In this document: positions 54,529 through 63,691 of the stretch, one piece after another
How the letters are laid out: every line of letters begins with the position of its first letter
Position numbering within the stretch: the stretch's first letter is position 1
The notes under the pieces: model-generated
What the model saw: the letters and a program-made list of their open reading frames with translations, nothing else
Databases searched by the model: none
What the model was told of the DNA's origin: nothing
Source: Kribbella aluminosa
Lineage (GTDB): Bacteria; Actinomycetota; Actinomycetes; Propionibacteriales; Kribbellaceae
NCBI RefSeq assembly: GCF_017876295.1
Contig: NZ_JAGINT010000001.1
Span: forward strand, 744,001 to 808,000
Direction of reading: 5' to 3'
DNA length: 64,000 bases
Translations under genes and position numbers: made by a program

Positions 54529-54622
54529 CCGTCTCCACCCCCGAACTTCTCCCTATTCACCACCATCTAGTCACCGTAGGTCGCCGAACGGCGAAACCAC
54601 GGCGGGAAAGAGGCCCCAGGCC

Positions 54623-55030
54623 ATGACGATGACCGACCCGATCGCAGACATGTTGACGCGTCTGCGGAACGCCAACCAGGCGTACCACGAGTCGACCACG
54701 ATGCCGTACAGCAAGATCAAGCAGGGCATCGCCGACATTCTCCAGCAGGAGGGCTACATCGCCTCCTACAAGGTCGAGGAGCCCAAGGAGGGCGCCGTCG
54801 GCAAGTCCCTGATCGTGGACCTCAAGTTCGGCCCGAGCCGGGAGCGCTCCATCGCGGGTGTTCGCCGGATCTCGAAGCCGGGCCTGCGGGTGTACGCGAA
54901 GTCGACCAACCTGCCCAAGGTCCTCGGCGGACTGGGCGTCGCGATCATCTCGACGTCCCAGGGACTGCTGACCGACAGGCAGGCCAAGAACAAGGGCGTT
55001 GGCGGGGAAGTCCTCGCCTACGTCTGGTGA
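54623..55030 (+). CDS. rpsH: 30S ribosomal protein S8
   Basis: 135 aa from ATG 54623 (a second ATG two codons later would give MTDPIADML, also typical). 16S-binding and in many bacteria the spc-operon translational repressor. [13 protein letters not shown] and [20 protein letters not shown] are conserved. 27 bp before rplF. Confidence 0.97.
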   Translation: MTMTDPIADMLTRLRNANQAYHESTTMPYSKIKQGIADILQQEGYIASYKVEEPKEGAVGKSLIVDLKFGPSRERSIAGVRRISKPGLRVYAKSTNLPKVLGGLGVAIISTSQGLLTDRQAKNKGVGGEVLAYVW

Positions 55031-55057
55031 CGAAGAACCGGAAGGAGGACCACAGAA

Positions 55058-55600
55058 ATGTCTCGCATCGGTAAGCTCCCGGTCACGGTCCCGTCCGGCG
55101 TCGACGTCACGATCGACGGCCAGACGGTCACCGTGAAGGGTCCGAAGGGTCAGCTGGCGCACGTCGTCGCTGAGCCGATCACGGTCGGCCGGGACGAGGA
55201 CGGCGCGATCGCCGTCACCCGTCCCGACGACCTGCGCAAGAGCAAGGAACTGCACGGGCTGTCCCGCACCCTGATCGCCAACCTGGTGACCGGCGTGACG
55301 GACGGGTACGAGAAAAAGCTCGAGATCGTCGGCGTTGGTTACCGGGTGATCTCCAAGGGCCCGACCCAGCTGGAGTTCTCGCTCGGCTACAGCCACACCA
55401 TCACGGTGGACGCGCCGGAAGGCATCACGTTCAACGTCGAGGCGCCGACCCGGTTCTCGGTGATCGGTATCGACAAGCAGTCGGTCGGCGAGGTCGCCGC
55501 CAACATCCGCAAGCTGCGCAAGCCCGAGCCGTACAAGGGCAAGGGTGTCCGCTACGCGGGCGAGCAGGTGCGTCGCAAGGTCGGAAAGGCTGGTAAGTAA
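55058..55600 (+). CDS. rplF: 50S ribosomal protein L6
   Basis: 180 aa, SD GGAAGGAGG. Near the sarcin-ricin loop and L7/L12 stalk base. [15 protein letters not shown] and the C-terminal [13 protein letters not shown] are diagnostic. 2 bp before rplR. Confidence 0.98.
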   Translation: MSRIGKLPVTVPSGVDVTIDGQTVTVKGPKGQLAHVVAEPITVGRDEDGAIAVTRPDDLRKSKELHGLSRTLIANLVTGVTDGYEKKLEIVGVGYRVISKGPTQLEFSLGYSHTITVDAPEGITFNVEAPTRFSVIGIDKQSVGEVAANIRKLRKPEPYKGKGVRYAGEQVRRKVGKAGK

Positions 55601-55602
55601 CC

Positions 55603-55986
55603 ATGGCGATCGGACTGCGGCACAACAAGCACTCCGCCAAGAAGACGGCCTCGCGTCTGCGTCGCCAGATTCGGGTTCGGAAGAAGATCAACGGCACGGC
55701 CGACCGGCCGCGGCTGGTGGTCACCAAGTCGTCGCGGCACCTGTTCGTGCAGGTCGTCGACGACGTGGCCGGCAAGACGCTGGTGTCCGCCTCCACCATG
55801 GAGGCCGACCTGCGCGGCGCGTCGGACAACAAGACCGACAAGGCCAAGACCGTCGGTGGCTTGATCGCCGACCGCGCCAAGGCCGCCGGCATCGACTCGG
55901 TCGTCTTCGACCGGGCCGGGAACAAGTACCACGGCCGCATCGCAGCCCTGGCCGACGCCGCCCGTGAGAACGGGCTCGGCTTCTGA
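55603..55986 (+). CDS. rplR: 50S ribosomal protein L18
   Basis: 127 aa. Carries 5S rRNA into the large subunit. Basic N-terminus, [20 protein letters not shown] and [20 protein letters not shown]. 31 bp before rpsE. Confidence 0.98.
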   Translation: MAIGLRHNKHSAKKTASRLRRQIRVRKKINGTADRPRLVVTKSSRHLFVQVVDDVAGKTLVSASTMEADLRGASDNKTDKAKTVGGLIADRAKAAGIDSVVFDRAGNKYHGRIAALADAARENGLGF

Positions 55987-56017
55987 TGGCGACGTACAAG
56001 GAAGAAGGTAACTCGAA

Positions 56018-56617
56018 ATGAGCGGAGGCCAACAGCGTCGCGGAGGCGGCGCCGGTGGTGATCGCCGTGGCCGCGACGGGGGTCGCGGTCAGCAGGCGGA
56101 CAAGACCGCCTACATCGAGAAGGTGGTAGCCATCAACCGGGTCGCCAAGGTCGTGAAGGGTGGTCGGCGCTTCAGCTTCACCGCCCTCGTGGTCGTCGGT
56201 GACGGTGACGGCACCGTCGGTGTGGGTTACGGCAAGGCCAAGGAGGTGCCCGCGGCGATCGCCAAGGGTGTCGAGGAGGCCAAGAAGTCGTTCTTCAAGG
56301 TGCCGCGGATCCAGGGCACCATCCCGCACCCGGTGCAGGGCGAGAAGGCCGCAGGCGTGGTCATGCTGCGTCCGGCCGCGCCCGGTACCGGTGTGATCGC
56401 CGGCGGTTCGGCGCGCGCCGTACTGGAGTGCGCCGGGATCCACGACATCCTCAGCAAGTCGCTGGGCTCGTCCAACTCCATCAACGTGGTGCACGCCACG
56501 GTGGCGGCGTTGCGCAGCCTGGAGACCCCGGAGGCCGTGGCCGCGCGCCGTGGGCTCACGGTCGAGCAGGTCGCTCCGGCGGCGCTGCTGAAGGCGCGGG
56601 CGGAGGCGGCTTCCTGA
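56018..56617 (+). CDS. rpsE: 30S ribosomal protein S5
   Basis: 199 aa. Fidelity and spectinomycin-site protein. N-terminal ~28 residues are an Arg/Gly-rich extension ([12 protein letters not shown]..), then [20 protein letters not shown] with the spectinomycin loop wild-type, and [18 protein letters not shown]. Overlaps rpmD by 1 bp. Confidence 0.97.
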   Translation: MSGGQQRRGGGAGGDRRGRDGGRGQQADKTAYIEKVVAINRVAKVVKGGRRFSFTALVVVGDGDGTVGVGYGKAKEVPAAIAKGVEEAKKSFFKVPRIQGTIPHPVQGEKAAGVVMLRPAAPGTGVIAGGSARAVLECAGIHDILSKSLGSSNSINVVHATVAALRSLETPEAVAARRGLTVEQVAPAALLKARAEAAS

Positions 56618-56799
56618 TGGCACGCTTGAAGGTGACCCAGGTCCGTTCGGGCATCGGTGGCAAGCAGAACCAGCGCGACACGTTGCGCACCCTGGGCGTC
56701 AAGCGGATCGGCGACAGCTCGGTCCACGAGGACAAGCCCGAGGTCCGGGGCATGGTTCGTGCGGTTCGCCACCTCATCACCGTCGAGGAGGTCGACTGA
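56617..56799 (+). CDS. rpmD: 50S ribosomal protein L30
   Basis: 60 aa. [20 protein letters not shown] and [11 protein letters not shown] are the family core. Starts within the rpsE stop (TGATG); rplO begins 1 bp after its stop. Confidence 0.97.
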   Translation: MARLKVTQVRSGIGGKQNQRDTLRTLGVKRIGDSSVHEDKPEVRGMVRAVRHLITVEEVD

Positions 56800-56800
56800 C

Positions 56801-57241
56801 ATGGCGCTCAAGGTTCACCACCTGCGCCCGGCGCCCGGCGCCAAGACCGCCAAGACCCGCGTGGGTCGTGGTGAGGGCAGCAAGGGCAAGACCGCCGGCC
56901 GCGGTACCAAGGGCAGCAAGGCGCGGAACAACATCCCCGAGTGGTTCGAGGGTGGCCAGATGCCGCTGCACATGCGGCTCCCGAAGCTGAAGGGCTTCAA
57001 GAGCAGGAACCGAGTGGAGTTCCAGGTCGTTAACCTGGACAAGCTCGGACAACTGTTCCCCGAAGGTGGCGAGGTCGGCGTTGCCGAACTGGTCGCCAAG
57101 GGCGCGGTACGTCGTGGTCAGCCGGTGAAGGTGCTGGGTGACGGCGAACTGACCGTGGCACTGCAGGTCTCGGCACACAAGTTCTCCAAGTCAGCCACGG
57201 ACAAGATCCAGGCGGCCGGGGGAACCACGACCGAGGTGTGA
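56801..57241 (+). CDS. rplO: 50S ribosomal protein L15
   Basis: 146 aa. Central 23S-binding assembly protein. Gly-rich N-terminal part [19 protein letters not shown] and [16 protein letters not shown]. 135 bp before secY. Confidence 0.98.
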   Translation: MALKVHHLRPAPGAKTAKTRVGRGEGSKGKTAGRGTKGSKARNNIPEWFEGGQMPLHMRLPKLKGFKSRNRVEFQVVNLDKLGQLFPEGGEVGVAELVAKGAVRRGQPVKVLGDGELTVALQVSAHKFSKSATDKIQAAGGTTTEV

Positions 57242-57376
57242 CACGAGGTTCAGGGCTCGTAACGGCCGGCGCTTGATATCCTGCGCCGGTCGGACGGGCC
57301 CTGGCTCGTCTCTTGCCCAGCGGCTCAGCTAGGCCCCTGCCGTGCCCGCGGCAAGGGAAACTTGTGGGAGGACAAG

Positions 57377-58678
57377 GTGTTAAGCGCCTTCGCCAACGCG
57401 TTCAAGACGCCGGACCTGCGCCGGAAGATCTTGTTCGTGCTCTTCATCGTCGTGATCTTCCGGATCGGCTCTGTGGTACCGGCCCCGGGTGTGAACGTTC
57501 AGTCGCTGCACACTTGTATCAAGATCTCCCAGGGCGGCCAGAACGCCAACCTGTACAACCTGATCAACCTGTTCTCCGGTGGGGCACTGCTGCAGCTCGC
57601 GATCTTCGCGCTCGGCATCATGCCGTACATCACGGCCAGCATCATCCTGCAGCTGCTCACCGTGGTCATCCCGCGGCTGGAGTCGCTGAAGAAGGAAGGC
57701 CAGGCGGGACAGTCCAAGATCACCCAGTACACCCGGTTCCTGACCGTGGGGCTGGCGATCCTGCAGTCGACCGCGTTCGTGGCGCTGGCCCGGACTCCCG
57801 GCCGGCTGTTCCAGGGCTGCACCGAGCCGCTGCTCTACAAGGACGACTGGTTCACGATCACCGTCATGGTGCTGACCATGACCGCCGGCACCGGCGTGAT
57901 CATGTGGCTGGGCGAGCTGATCACCGACCGTGGTGTCGGTAACGGTATGTCGATCCTGATCTTCACCCAGATCGTCGCGACCTTCCCGACCCAGCTCTGG
58001 AGCATCCGCAAGCAGAAGGGTGTCAGCACCTTCGTCGTGGTGATCGCGATCGGTCTGGTCATCATGGCCGCGGTCATCTTCATCGAGCAGGCGCAGCGCC
58101 GGATCCCGGTGCAGTACGCCAAGCGGATGGTCGGCCGGAAGATGTTCGGCGGTACGTCGACCTACATTCCGCTGAAGGTGAACCAGGCCGGTGTCATCCC
58201 GGTCATCTTCGCCTCCAGCCTGCTGTACCTTCCCGTCCTGGTCAGTCAGTTCCAGCAGGGCAAGAGCTGGTCCAACTGGATCCAGGGCAACCTGGTCAAG
58301 GGCGACCACCCGATCTACATGGTGACCTACGTCGCCCTGATCATCTTCTTCACGTACTTCTACGTCTCGATCACCTTCAACCCGAAGGAAGTCGCGGACA
58401 ACATGAAGAAGTACGGCGGCTTCATCCCGGGCATCCGGGCGGGGCGGCCGACCGAGGAATACCTGAAGTACGTGTTGGACCGCATCACGCTGCCGGGCGC
58501 GATCTACCTCGCGGCGATCTCGATGATCCCGCTGGTGGCTCTCGTCCTGCTGAACGCGAGCCAGAACTTCCCGTTCGGTGGTACGTCGATCCTGATCATG
58601 GTCGGCGTCGGGCTCGACACGGTGAAGCAGATCGAGAGTCAGCTGCAGCAGCGTAACTACGAAGGGTTCCTGCGCTGA
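57377..58678 (+). CDS. secY: Preprotein translocase subunit SecY
   Basis: 433 aa from GTG 57377, with GGGAGG about 5-6 nt upstream (an in-frame TTG at 57362 is less likely). Ten membrane helices form the protein-conducting channel with SecE (encoded at 2951) and Sec[14 protein letters not shown] at the N-terminus, [22 protein letters not shown] (plug and helix 2 region), and [17 protein letters not shown] in the conserved cytoplasmic loop. Stop overlaps the adk start by 1 bp. Confidence 0.97.
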   Translation: MLSAFANAFKTPDLRRKILFVLFIVVIFRIGSVVPAPGVNVQSLHTCIKISQGGQNANLYNLINLFSGGALLQLAIFALGIMPYITASIILQLLTVVIPRLESLKKEGQAGQSKITQYTRFLTVGLAILQSTAFVALARTPGRLFQGCTEPLLYKDDWFTITVMVLTMTAGTGVIMWLGELITDRGVGNGMSILIFTQIVATFPTQLWSIRKQKGVSTFVVVIAIGLVIMAAVIFIEQAQRRIPVQYAKRMVGRKMFGGTSTYIPLKVNQAGVIPVIFASSLLYLPVLVSQFQQGKSWSNWIQGNLVKGDHPIYMVTYVALIIFFTYFYVSITFNPKEVADNMKKYGGFIPGIRAGRPTEEYLKYVLDRITLPGAIYLAAISMIPLVALVLLNASQNFPFGGTSILIMVGVGLDTVKQIESQLQQRNYEGFLR

Positions 58679-59250
58679 TGAGAATGTTGCTGATGGGTCC
58701 GCCCGGGGCGGGCAAGGGTACGCAGGCAAAGGTGCTTGCCGATCGCCTGAATATCCCGGCCGTGTCCACCGGCGACATCTTCCGTGCGAACGTGAAGGAC
58801 GAGACGCCGCTCGGTGTCGAGGCGAAGCGCTACATGGACGCCGGCGACTACGTCCCGGACGAGATCACGAACGCGATGGTGCGCGACCGGCTGTCCGAGG
58901 CCGACGCCGGCGAGGGCTTCCTGCTCGACGGGTACCCGCGGACGCTGGCCCAGGTCGGCACGCTGGACGAGATCATCGCCGACCACGGCCACAAGCTGGA
59001 CGCCGTGGTGGCGCTGGTCGCGGACACCGACGTCCTGGTCGGCCGGATGCTCAAGCGGGCCCAGTCGGAGGGTCGCTCGGACGACTCCGAAGAGGTCATC
59101 CGGCACCGGCAGGACGTGTACGCCGCCGAGACCAAGCCGCTGCTCGCGGTGTACGGCGAGCGCGGCCTGCTGGTCGAGGTCGACGGCGTCGGCGAGATCG
59201 ACGAGGTCAGCGAACGTGTCCTGGCCGCGCTGAAGTCGATCACGGAGTAA
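58678..59250 (+). CDS. adk: Adenylate kinase (short form)
   Basis: 190 aa. Interconverts ATP+AMP and 2 ADP. P-loop [12 protein letters not shown] (residues 6-17), AMP site [11 protein letters not shown], and a short lid ([20 protein letters not shown]) without zinc Cys, as in other actinobacteria. TGATG overlap with secY; 9 bp before map. Confidence 0.97.
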   Translation: MRMLLMGPPGAGKGTQAKVLADRLNIPAVSTGDIFRANVKDETPLGVEAKRYMDAGDYVPDEITNAMVRDRLSEADAGEGFLLDGYPRTLAQVGTLDEIIADHGHKLDAVVALVADTDVLVGRMLKRAQSEGRSDDSEEVIRHRQDVYAAETKPLLAVYGERGLLVEVDGVGEIDEVSERVLAALKSITE

Positions 59251-59259
59251 CGAACGCAC

Positions 59260-60093
59260 GTGATCTTCAAGGACCGCGGTATCGAGATCAAGACCCGCGA
59301 GCAGATTCTGGCGATGCGCACGGCCGGCCTGGTGGTCGGCCGCACGCTGGAGCTGCTCCGTGGTGCGGTGCAGGCCGGCATCACCACCGGCGAGCTGGAC
59401 GCGATCGCGGAGGACAACATCCGGTCGTCCGGCGCGACGCCGTCGTTCAAGGGGTACCACGGGTTCACCGGGTCGATCTGCGCGTCGGTGAACGACGAGA
59501 TCGTGCACGGCATCCCGGGCGACCGGGTGCTGGCCGACGGCGACCTGATCTCGATCGACTGCGGTGCGATCGTCGACGGCTGGCACGGCGACGCCGCGAT
59601 CACGGTCCCGGTCGGCGGTCCGGACGCGGTGGCCGACGAGCTGCTCGACCTGGCCCGGATCTGCGAGGAGTCGATGTGGCGCGGGTTCGCGGCCGCACGG
59701 CTCGGTGGACGGCTGTCCGACATCTCGGCGGCCGTCGAGGCGCACGTCCGCGCGAACTCGCCGTACGGGATCGTCGAGGACTTCGTCGGGCACGGGATCG
59801 GCTCGGCCATGCACCAGCCGCCGAACGTGCCGAACTTCGGCCGTCCCGGCAAGGGGCCGAAGCTGGTCGAGGGACTGGCGCTCGCCGTCGAGCCGATGCT
59901 CACCCTCGGCAAGCAGGAGAACCACACGCTCGAGGACGACTGGACCGTGGTCACCGACGACGGCGAGCCCGCCGCACACACCGAGCACACGTTTACTCTC
60001 ACTCCGCAAGGACCGTGGGTGCTGACTGCCCTGGACGGCGGCGAGGCAAAACTCGCGGAGCTCGGCGTCACGTTCGGCCCGCTCGCCGACTGA
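59260..60093 (+). CDS. map: Methionine aminopeptidase, type I
   Basis: 277 aa from GTG 59260. Removes N-terminal Met from new proteins. Metal ligands in order: DGDLISIDCGAIVDGWHGDAA (two Asp), VGHGIG (His), AVEPML (Glu) and TEHTF (Glu); GYHGFTGSICASVNDEIVHGIP is the substrate loop. End of the spc-secY-adk-map run. infA is separated from it by the accessory genes 60158-62640. Confidence 0.96.
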   Translation: MIFKDRGIEIKTREQILAMRTAGLVVGRTLELLRGAVQAGITTGELDAIAEDNIRSSGATPSFKGYHGFTGSICASVNDEIVHGIPGDRVLADGDLISIDCGAIVDGWHGDAAITVPVGGPDAVADELLDLARICEESMWRGFAAARLGGRLSDISAAVEAHVRANSPYGIVEDFVGHGIGSAMHQPPNVPNFGRPGKGPKLVEGLALAVEPMLTLGKQENHTLEDDWTVVTDDGEPAAHTEHTFTLTPQGPWVLTALDGGEAKLAELGVTFGPLAD

Positions 60094-60157
60094 CAGGCCC
60101 AGTGCGTCCACCCGTTGGGGGACGCGGAGCGGACCGGGGCTGAGGCACACTTGAGGC

Positions 60158-60604
60158 ATGCCCCAGTACCAGCCGCATCAGCGATTCACCGAAGCCGACC
60201 GCGACAAGATCGCCGGGCGGTTGCGGGACGCGTTCGCGGACGGGCGGCTGGACCAGCCGGAGTTCTCGTCGCGTCTCGACCAGCTGTACGCGGTCCAGAC
60301 GTACGGCGAGCTCGAGCCGCTGGTGCGTGACCTGCCGCCGGTACGGACGTACCAGACACCCGAGGTGGTCAAGGACACCAAGCCCGCGCCGGAGCCGGGC
60401 AGCTTCCCGGAGCGGAAGAAGGAGAACCACCCCGGTCGTCGTGGCGGCGCGATCGGCGGTTTCACCGGTGTGGTGGCGATCAACGTCGTGATCTGGTTCG
60501 TGATCGGGCTCGGCAACGGCGGGCACTGGCCGCACTTCTGGCCGGTCTGGCTGCTGATCCCGTGGGCGATCATCGCCCTCGGCGGCCTCGGCAGACGCCG
60601 TTGA
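60158..60604 (+). CDS. DUF1707-domain membrane protein
   Basis: 148 aa. The N-terminal ~55 residues match the DUF1707/SHOCT-like pattern (FTEADRDKIAGRLRDAFADGRLDQPEFSSRL..), a short domain found at the start of many actinobacterial membrane proteins. Residues about 95-145 contain two hydrophobic helices (GFTGVVAINVVIWFVIGLG; FWPVWLLIPWAIIALGGLG). Function unknown. Start of the insert between map and infA. Confidence 0.7.
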   Translation: MPQYQPHQRFTEADRDKIAGRLRDAFADGRLDQPEFSSRLDQLYAVQTYGELEPLVRDLPPVRTYQTPEVVKDTKPAPEPGSFPERKKENHPGRRGGAIGGFTGVVAINVVIWFVIGLGNGGHWPHFWPVWLLIPWAIIALGGLGRRR

Positions 60605-60685
60605 CAGCAAGGGCACCTCTCCCGATCCCGCGGCTGCGGCCGGTGTGGGCGTGGCAGCTGCATCAGGGGGGCCGCCGTCGTCTAT

Positions 60686-61402
60686 GTGGTCTGGTTCGTG
60701 GTCGCCGTACCGCTGGCGATCGTCGGACTGTTGCTGGAGCCGCGCTGGGTCGGGTGGTTCGTACTGGTCTGGTTCCTGGCCCTGGTCGGGCTCACGCTCG
60801 GCCTGCGGATCGGGGAGAACCGCCGGCGGCACGCGTGGGCCGACGCCGCGGGGCAGCTCGGCTGGCGGCTCAGTGCGTCCGGCGACGAGCTGCTGGATCG
60901 TTGGCCGTTCCCACCGTTTGACGTTGACCGGGAGGCCGAGGTCACGGAGGTGACGTCCGGCCGGCATCGCGGGCGGGAGTTCTGGACGGGGCGGTTCCGG
61001 TACAAGGTACGGCGGCGTGAGCTCGGCTTCGACTTCCTTGATCTGCAGGTGGATCGGCCGCTGCCGCCGTTGCAGGTGCTACCCGCGCAGCTGGCTCCGG
61101 TCGCGGCGGCGAGCCTGTTGCCGTTGCCGATCACCGTCGACGGGCTGTCCACACAGTACCGGTTGTTCAACGGGCGTGAGGATCATGCGCTGGCGGTCCT
61201 GCATCCGCGGGCGGCCGAGGCGCTGGCCGGCGTACCGGAGTTCGGCTTCAGCTGTGAGGGGCGGCGGTTCGTCGCGATCCTTCCGGCGTACCGCGATTCC
61301 GGCACCGCCCTCGCCCAGCTCGACGCGGCCTGCGATCTGCTCGACCTGATGCCCGAGCAGCTCTGGCGCGCCGGCGAACAGTGGGCCGCTACGCGCTCCT
61401 GA
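60686..61402 (+). CDS. Hypothetical membrane-anchored protein
   Basis: 238 aa from GTG 60686; the frame is open from 60605 but offers no better start. Two N-terminal hydrophobic helices (WFVVAVPLAIVGLLLEP; VGWFVLVWFLALVGLTLGL), then a soluble domain with GQLGWRLSASGDELLDRWPF and a C-terminal helix-rich part. No named family recognised. It faces the imine-reductase gene, whose 3' end it overlaps by 14 bp. Confidence 0.55.
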   Translation: MVWFVVAVPLAIVGLLLEPRWVGWFVLVWFLALVGLTLGLRIGENRRRHAWADAAGQLGWRLSASGDELLDRWPFPPFDVDREAEVTEVTSGRHRGREFWTGRFRYKVRRRELGFDFLDLQVDRPLPPLQVLPAQLAPVAAASLLPLPITVDGLSTQYRLFNGREDHALAVLHPRAAEALAGVPEFGFSCEGRRFVAILPAYRDSGTALAQLDAACDLLDLMPEQLWRAGEQWAATRS

Positions 61403-62240
61403 GCAGTCCCACGAGCGCGGACAATCCCTCGTCCCCATGCCCGGCAGCAACCGCCTCGGCCAGCAATTCACCCATCGGAACCAGGAGCCTGGGATCGACG
61501 CCTTGTGTTTGTGCTGCGGTGACCAGGTTCTCGTAGGCAGCTGCCTGCATCGCGAGATTCGACCCGGCCGTATCCACAGGGCCGTTGTCGAGTTCCCCGG
61601 CCATGCGAGGGATGCTGGCCAGCATTGCCGTCAGCCACGGGGACAGGAACTGCTCGGTGAAGGCAGTCGCAGGCACGCCCGCGTTGGCCATCAGGGCGAG
61701 TGCGTGCTGGGCGCCGCCGAACATCCCGTACATCGCGCTCAGCAACGCGATGTCGTACAGCGCCGCCAGCCCCGGATCCTCCCCGACGTACGCCGGTCGG
61801 GCAAGCACCGACAGCTCCGCGCGGTACTTCTCGAACGCTTCCGGTACGCCGCTGTAGAAGATGAACGCCCCGGGCGTGCCGATCATCGCGGGGACGGCCA
61901 TGATGCCGCCGTCGAGGTACGAAGCGCCGAACCGTTCCGCGGTGGTCCTGGACTGTTCCGGGGTGCTGTTGGTCAGGTTGACGACCGTCCGGCCGGTGAG
62001 ATCGACGCCGTCCAAGGTCGCGCGGACCGTCGCGTCGACGAGCAGGCAGACGATGACCAGCGGACTGGCGGCGACGGCGTCCGCCGGAGTGCCGGCGCGG
62101 GTGGCGCCGAGCTCGTCGAGTTCGGGGGAGCGGCCGGGGGTGCGGTTCCAGACGGTGGTCGGGTGGCCGGCGGCCAGCAAGGCGCGGGCGAGGGCGGTTC
62201 CCATCGCGCCGAGCCCCAGGACGGTGACAGGTGTCTTCAT
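61389..62240 (-). CDS. NAD(P)-dependent imine reductase / 6-phosphogluconate-dehydrogenase-like protein
   Basis: 283 aa from ATG 62240 (a GTG at 62249 is possible). N-terminal Rossmann fold with VLGLGAMGTALARALLAAGH and VWNRTPGR, the hallmark of bacterial imine reductases. The C-terminal all-alpha domain contains LYDIALLSAMYGMFGGAQHA, where the Asp aligns with the proposed IRED proton donor. Reduces a cyclic imine or related substrate with NADPH; the natural substrate is unknown. Beta-hydroxyacid dehydrogenase activity is the alternative. Divergent from an HxlR regulator with an inverted repeat between. Confidence 0.8.
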   Translation of the reverse strand: MKTPVTVLGLGAMGTALARALLAAGHPTTVWNRTPGRSPELDELGATRAGTPADAVAASPLVIVCLLVDATVRATLDGVDLTGRTVVNLTNSTPEQSRTTAERFGASYLDGGIMAVPAMIGTPGAFIFYSGVPEAFEKYRAELSVLARPAYVGEDPGLAALYDIALLSAMYGMFGGAQHALALMANAGVPATAFTEQFLSPWLTAMLASIPRMAGELDNGPVDTAGSNLAMQAAAYENLVTAAQTQGVDPRLLVPMGELLAEAVAAGHGDEGLSALVGLLRSA

Positions 62241-62276
62241 GCCGTCCACCCTGGCGTCAACGCTTTAAGATGGACA

Positions 62277-62301
62277 AGTACCCACTAAATAGTCAGGTAC
62301 T
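62277..62301. promoter_or_regulatory. Inverted repeat between IRED and HxlR genes
   Basis: AGTACC-N13-GGTACT, perfect 6-bp arms, in the 76-bp divergent gap. A likely HxlR binding site. Confidence 0.55.
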
Positions 62302-62316
62302 GACAGAAAGGTAAGT

Positions 62317-62640
62317 ATGCGCCCGTACACCTGTGGCCTGGACGCCGCGGCCGACGTGATCGGCGGGAAGTGGAAGCCGCGCATCCTGTGGGCGCTGCAC
62401 CACGGGCCGATGCGGTTCGGGGAGCTGCGCCGGGAGATCTCCGGGGTGACCGAGAAGATGCTGATCCAGCAGTTGCGGGAGCTGGAGTCGCGGGCCATCG
62501 TGCACCGCGAGGTCTTCCACCAGGTGCCACCCAAGGTCGAGTACTCACTCACCGGACTCGGAGTGTCACTCAATGCGGCGTTGATGCCGCTGGACTACTG
62601 GGGCGCCGAGCACATGGCGGAGCTGGAGAGTACCCGCTGA
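62317..62640 (+). CDS. HxlR-family transcriptional regulator
   Basis: 107 aa, SD AAAGG. Single winged-helix domain with the family's YTCGLDAAADVIGGKWKPRILWAL start. Cys6 is at the position of the redox- or electrophile-sensing Cys. MRFGELRREISGVTEKMLIQQLREL is the recognition part. Probably senses a reactive small molecule and controls the divergent imine-reductase gene. Confidence 0.85.
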   Translation: MRPYTCGLDAAADVIGGKWKPRILWALHHGPMRFGELRREISGVTEKMLIQQLRELESRAIVHREVFHQVPPKVEYSLTGLGVSLNAALMPLDYWGAEHMAELESTR

Positions 62641-62648
62641 GGGCTCAA

Positions 62649-62678
62649 TTGGGCTCAATCGCGCGCGTGGCGTAGACT
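62649..62678 (+). promoter_or_regulatory. infA promoter
   Basis: TTGGGC, 18-bp spacer, TAGACT (62673-62678), about 55 bp before infA. It makes infA-rpmJ-rpsM-rpsK independent of the preceding accessory genes. Confidence 0.65.
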
Positions 62679-62732
62679 CTTTCCTTGGCTCTTTGTAGCC
62701 ATAGCCAGTCACGTCTACAGAAGTGCGAGGAC

Positions 62733-62954
62733 ATGCCCAAAAAAGAGGGAGTTATCGAACTCGAGGGCACCATCGTCGAGGCCCTGCCGAACGCGATGTT
62801 CCGTGTTGAGCTGTCCAACGGGCACAAGGTGCTCGCGCACATCAGCGGCAAGATGAGGCAGCACTACATTCGGATCCTCCCCGAGGACCGGGTCGTCGTG
62901 GAGCTGTCGCCGTACGACCTCACCAGGGGTCGGATCGTCTATCGGTACAAGTAA
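62733..62954 (+). CDS. infA: Translation initiation factor IF-1
   Basis: 73 aa from ATG 62733. OB-fold protein that blocks the A site during initiation. [36 protein letters not shown] and [15 protein letters not shown] are the canonical blocks. 33 bp before rpmJ. Confidence 0.98.
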   Translation: MPKKEGVIELEGTIVEALPNAMFRVELSNGHKVLAHISGKMRQHYIRILPEDRVVVELSPYDLTRGRIVYRYK

Positions 62955-62987
62955 CACCCACCAACACCTGTCGAAGAAAGTAGCTCG

Positions 62988-63101
62988 ATGAAGGTCAATC
63001 CGAGCGTCAAGAAGATCTGCGACAAGTGCAAGGTGATCCGCCGGCACGGCCGGGTCATGGTGATCTGCGAGAACCCGCGGCACAAGCAGCGGCAGGGCTG
63101 A
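62988..63101 (+). CDS. rpmJ: 50S ribosomal protein L36
   Basis: 37 aa. [20 protein letters not shown].. with zinc ligands Cys11, Cys14, Cys27 and His32, so it is the zinc-containing form. Ends HKQRQG. Between infA and rpsM, the standard place. Confidence 0.98.
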   Translation: MKVNPSVKKICDKCKVIRRHGRVMVICENPRHKQRQG

Positions 63102-63284
63102 CAAAGCCTCTCGCAGTAACACGGCACTTTCGCACCACAGCGCGCATGCTCGTCCGGGATCCGTTCTGGACGTCGCCCCCGGAACAGAGGCCGGGGCCCT
63201 GCCGGTGAATCGTCACAGAGACACCGAGGCGGGCGGGGACGCAGCGCGCCGCCACACCTCTGCCGACGAAAGGAACACCGCCAC
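63102..63284. other. Gene-free leader of rpsM
   Basis: 183 bp without a coding signal. It contains GC-rich complementary segments (CCCCCGG near 63175 with CCGGGG near 63192) that could form a regulatory leader for the alpha operon, but no convincing promoter is seen. Confidence 0.35.
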
Positions 63285-63656
63285 ATGGCACGCCTCGTAG
63301 GAGTGGACCTGCCGCGCGACAAGCGCATCGAGGTCGCTCTGACGTACATCTTCGGTGTGGGCCGCACGCGCGCCCTGGAAACGCTGAAGAACACCGGGGT
63401 CTCCCCGGACAAGCGCGTCCACGAGCTGGGCGACGACGAGCTGGTCAAGCTCCGGGACTGGATCGAAGGCAACTACAAGATCGAAGGTGACCTCCGTCGC
63501 GAGGTGACCGCGGACATCCGCCGCAAGATCGAGATCGGGTCGTACCAGGGTCGCCGGCACCGCAGCGGGCTTCCGGTGCGCGGTCAGCGCACGCGGACCA
63601 ACGCCCGTAGCCGCAAGGGCCGCCGTAAGGCGATCGCCGGCAAGAAGAAGAAGTGA
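63285..63656 (+). CDS. rpsM: 30S ribosomal protein S13
   Basis: 123 aa. Top of the 30S head, contacting P-site tRNA and L5. [40 protein letters not shown] and a Lys-rich C-terminus. 35 bp before rpsK. Confidence 0.98.
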   Translation: MARLVGVDLPRDKRIEVALTYIFGVGRTRALETLKNTGVSPDKRVHELGDDELVKLRDWIEGNYKIEGDLRREVTADIRRKIEIGSYQGRRHRSGLPVRGQRTRTNARSRKGRRKAIAGKKKK

Positions 63657-63691
63657 CCCGGATGACTTTCGACCACCCCAGGAGCAACTGA

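Noticed and set aside
60605..60685. Frameshift joining the DUF1707 gene and the following membrane gene
   Set aside because: The two proteins have separate, complete domain layouts and an in-frame stop (60602) bounds the second frame; no conserved fusion is known to me.
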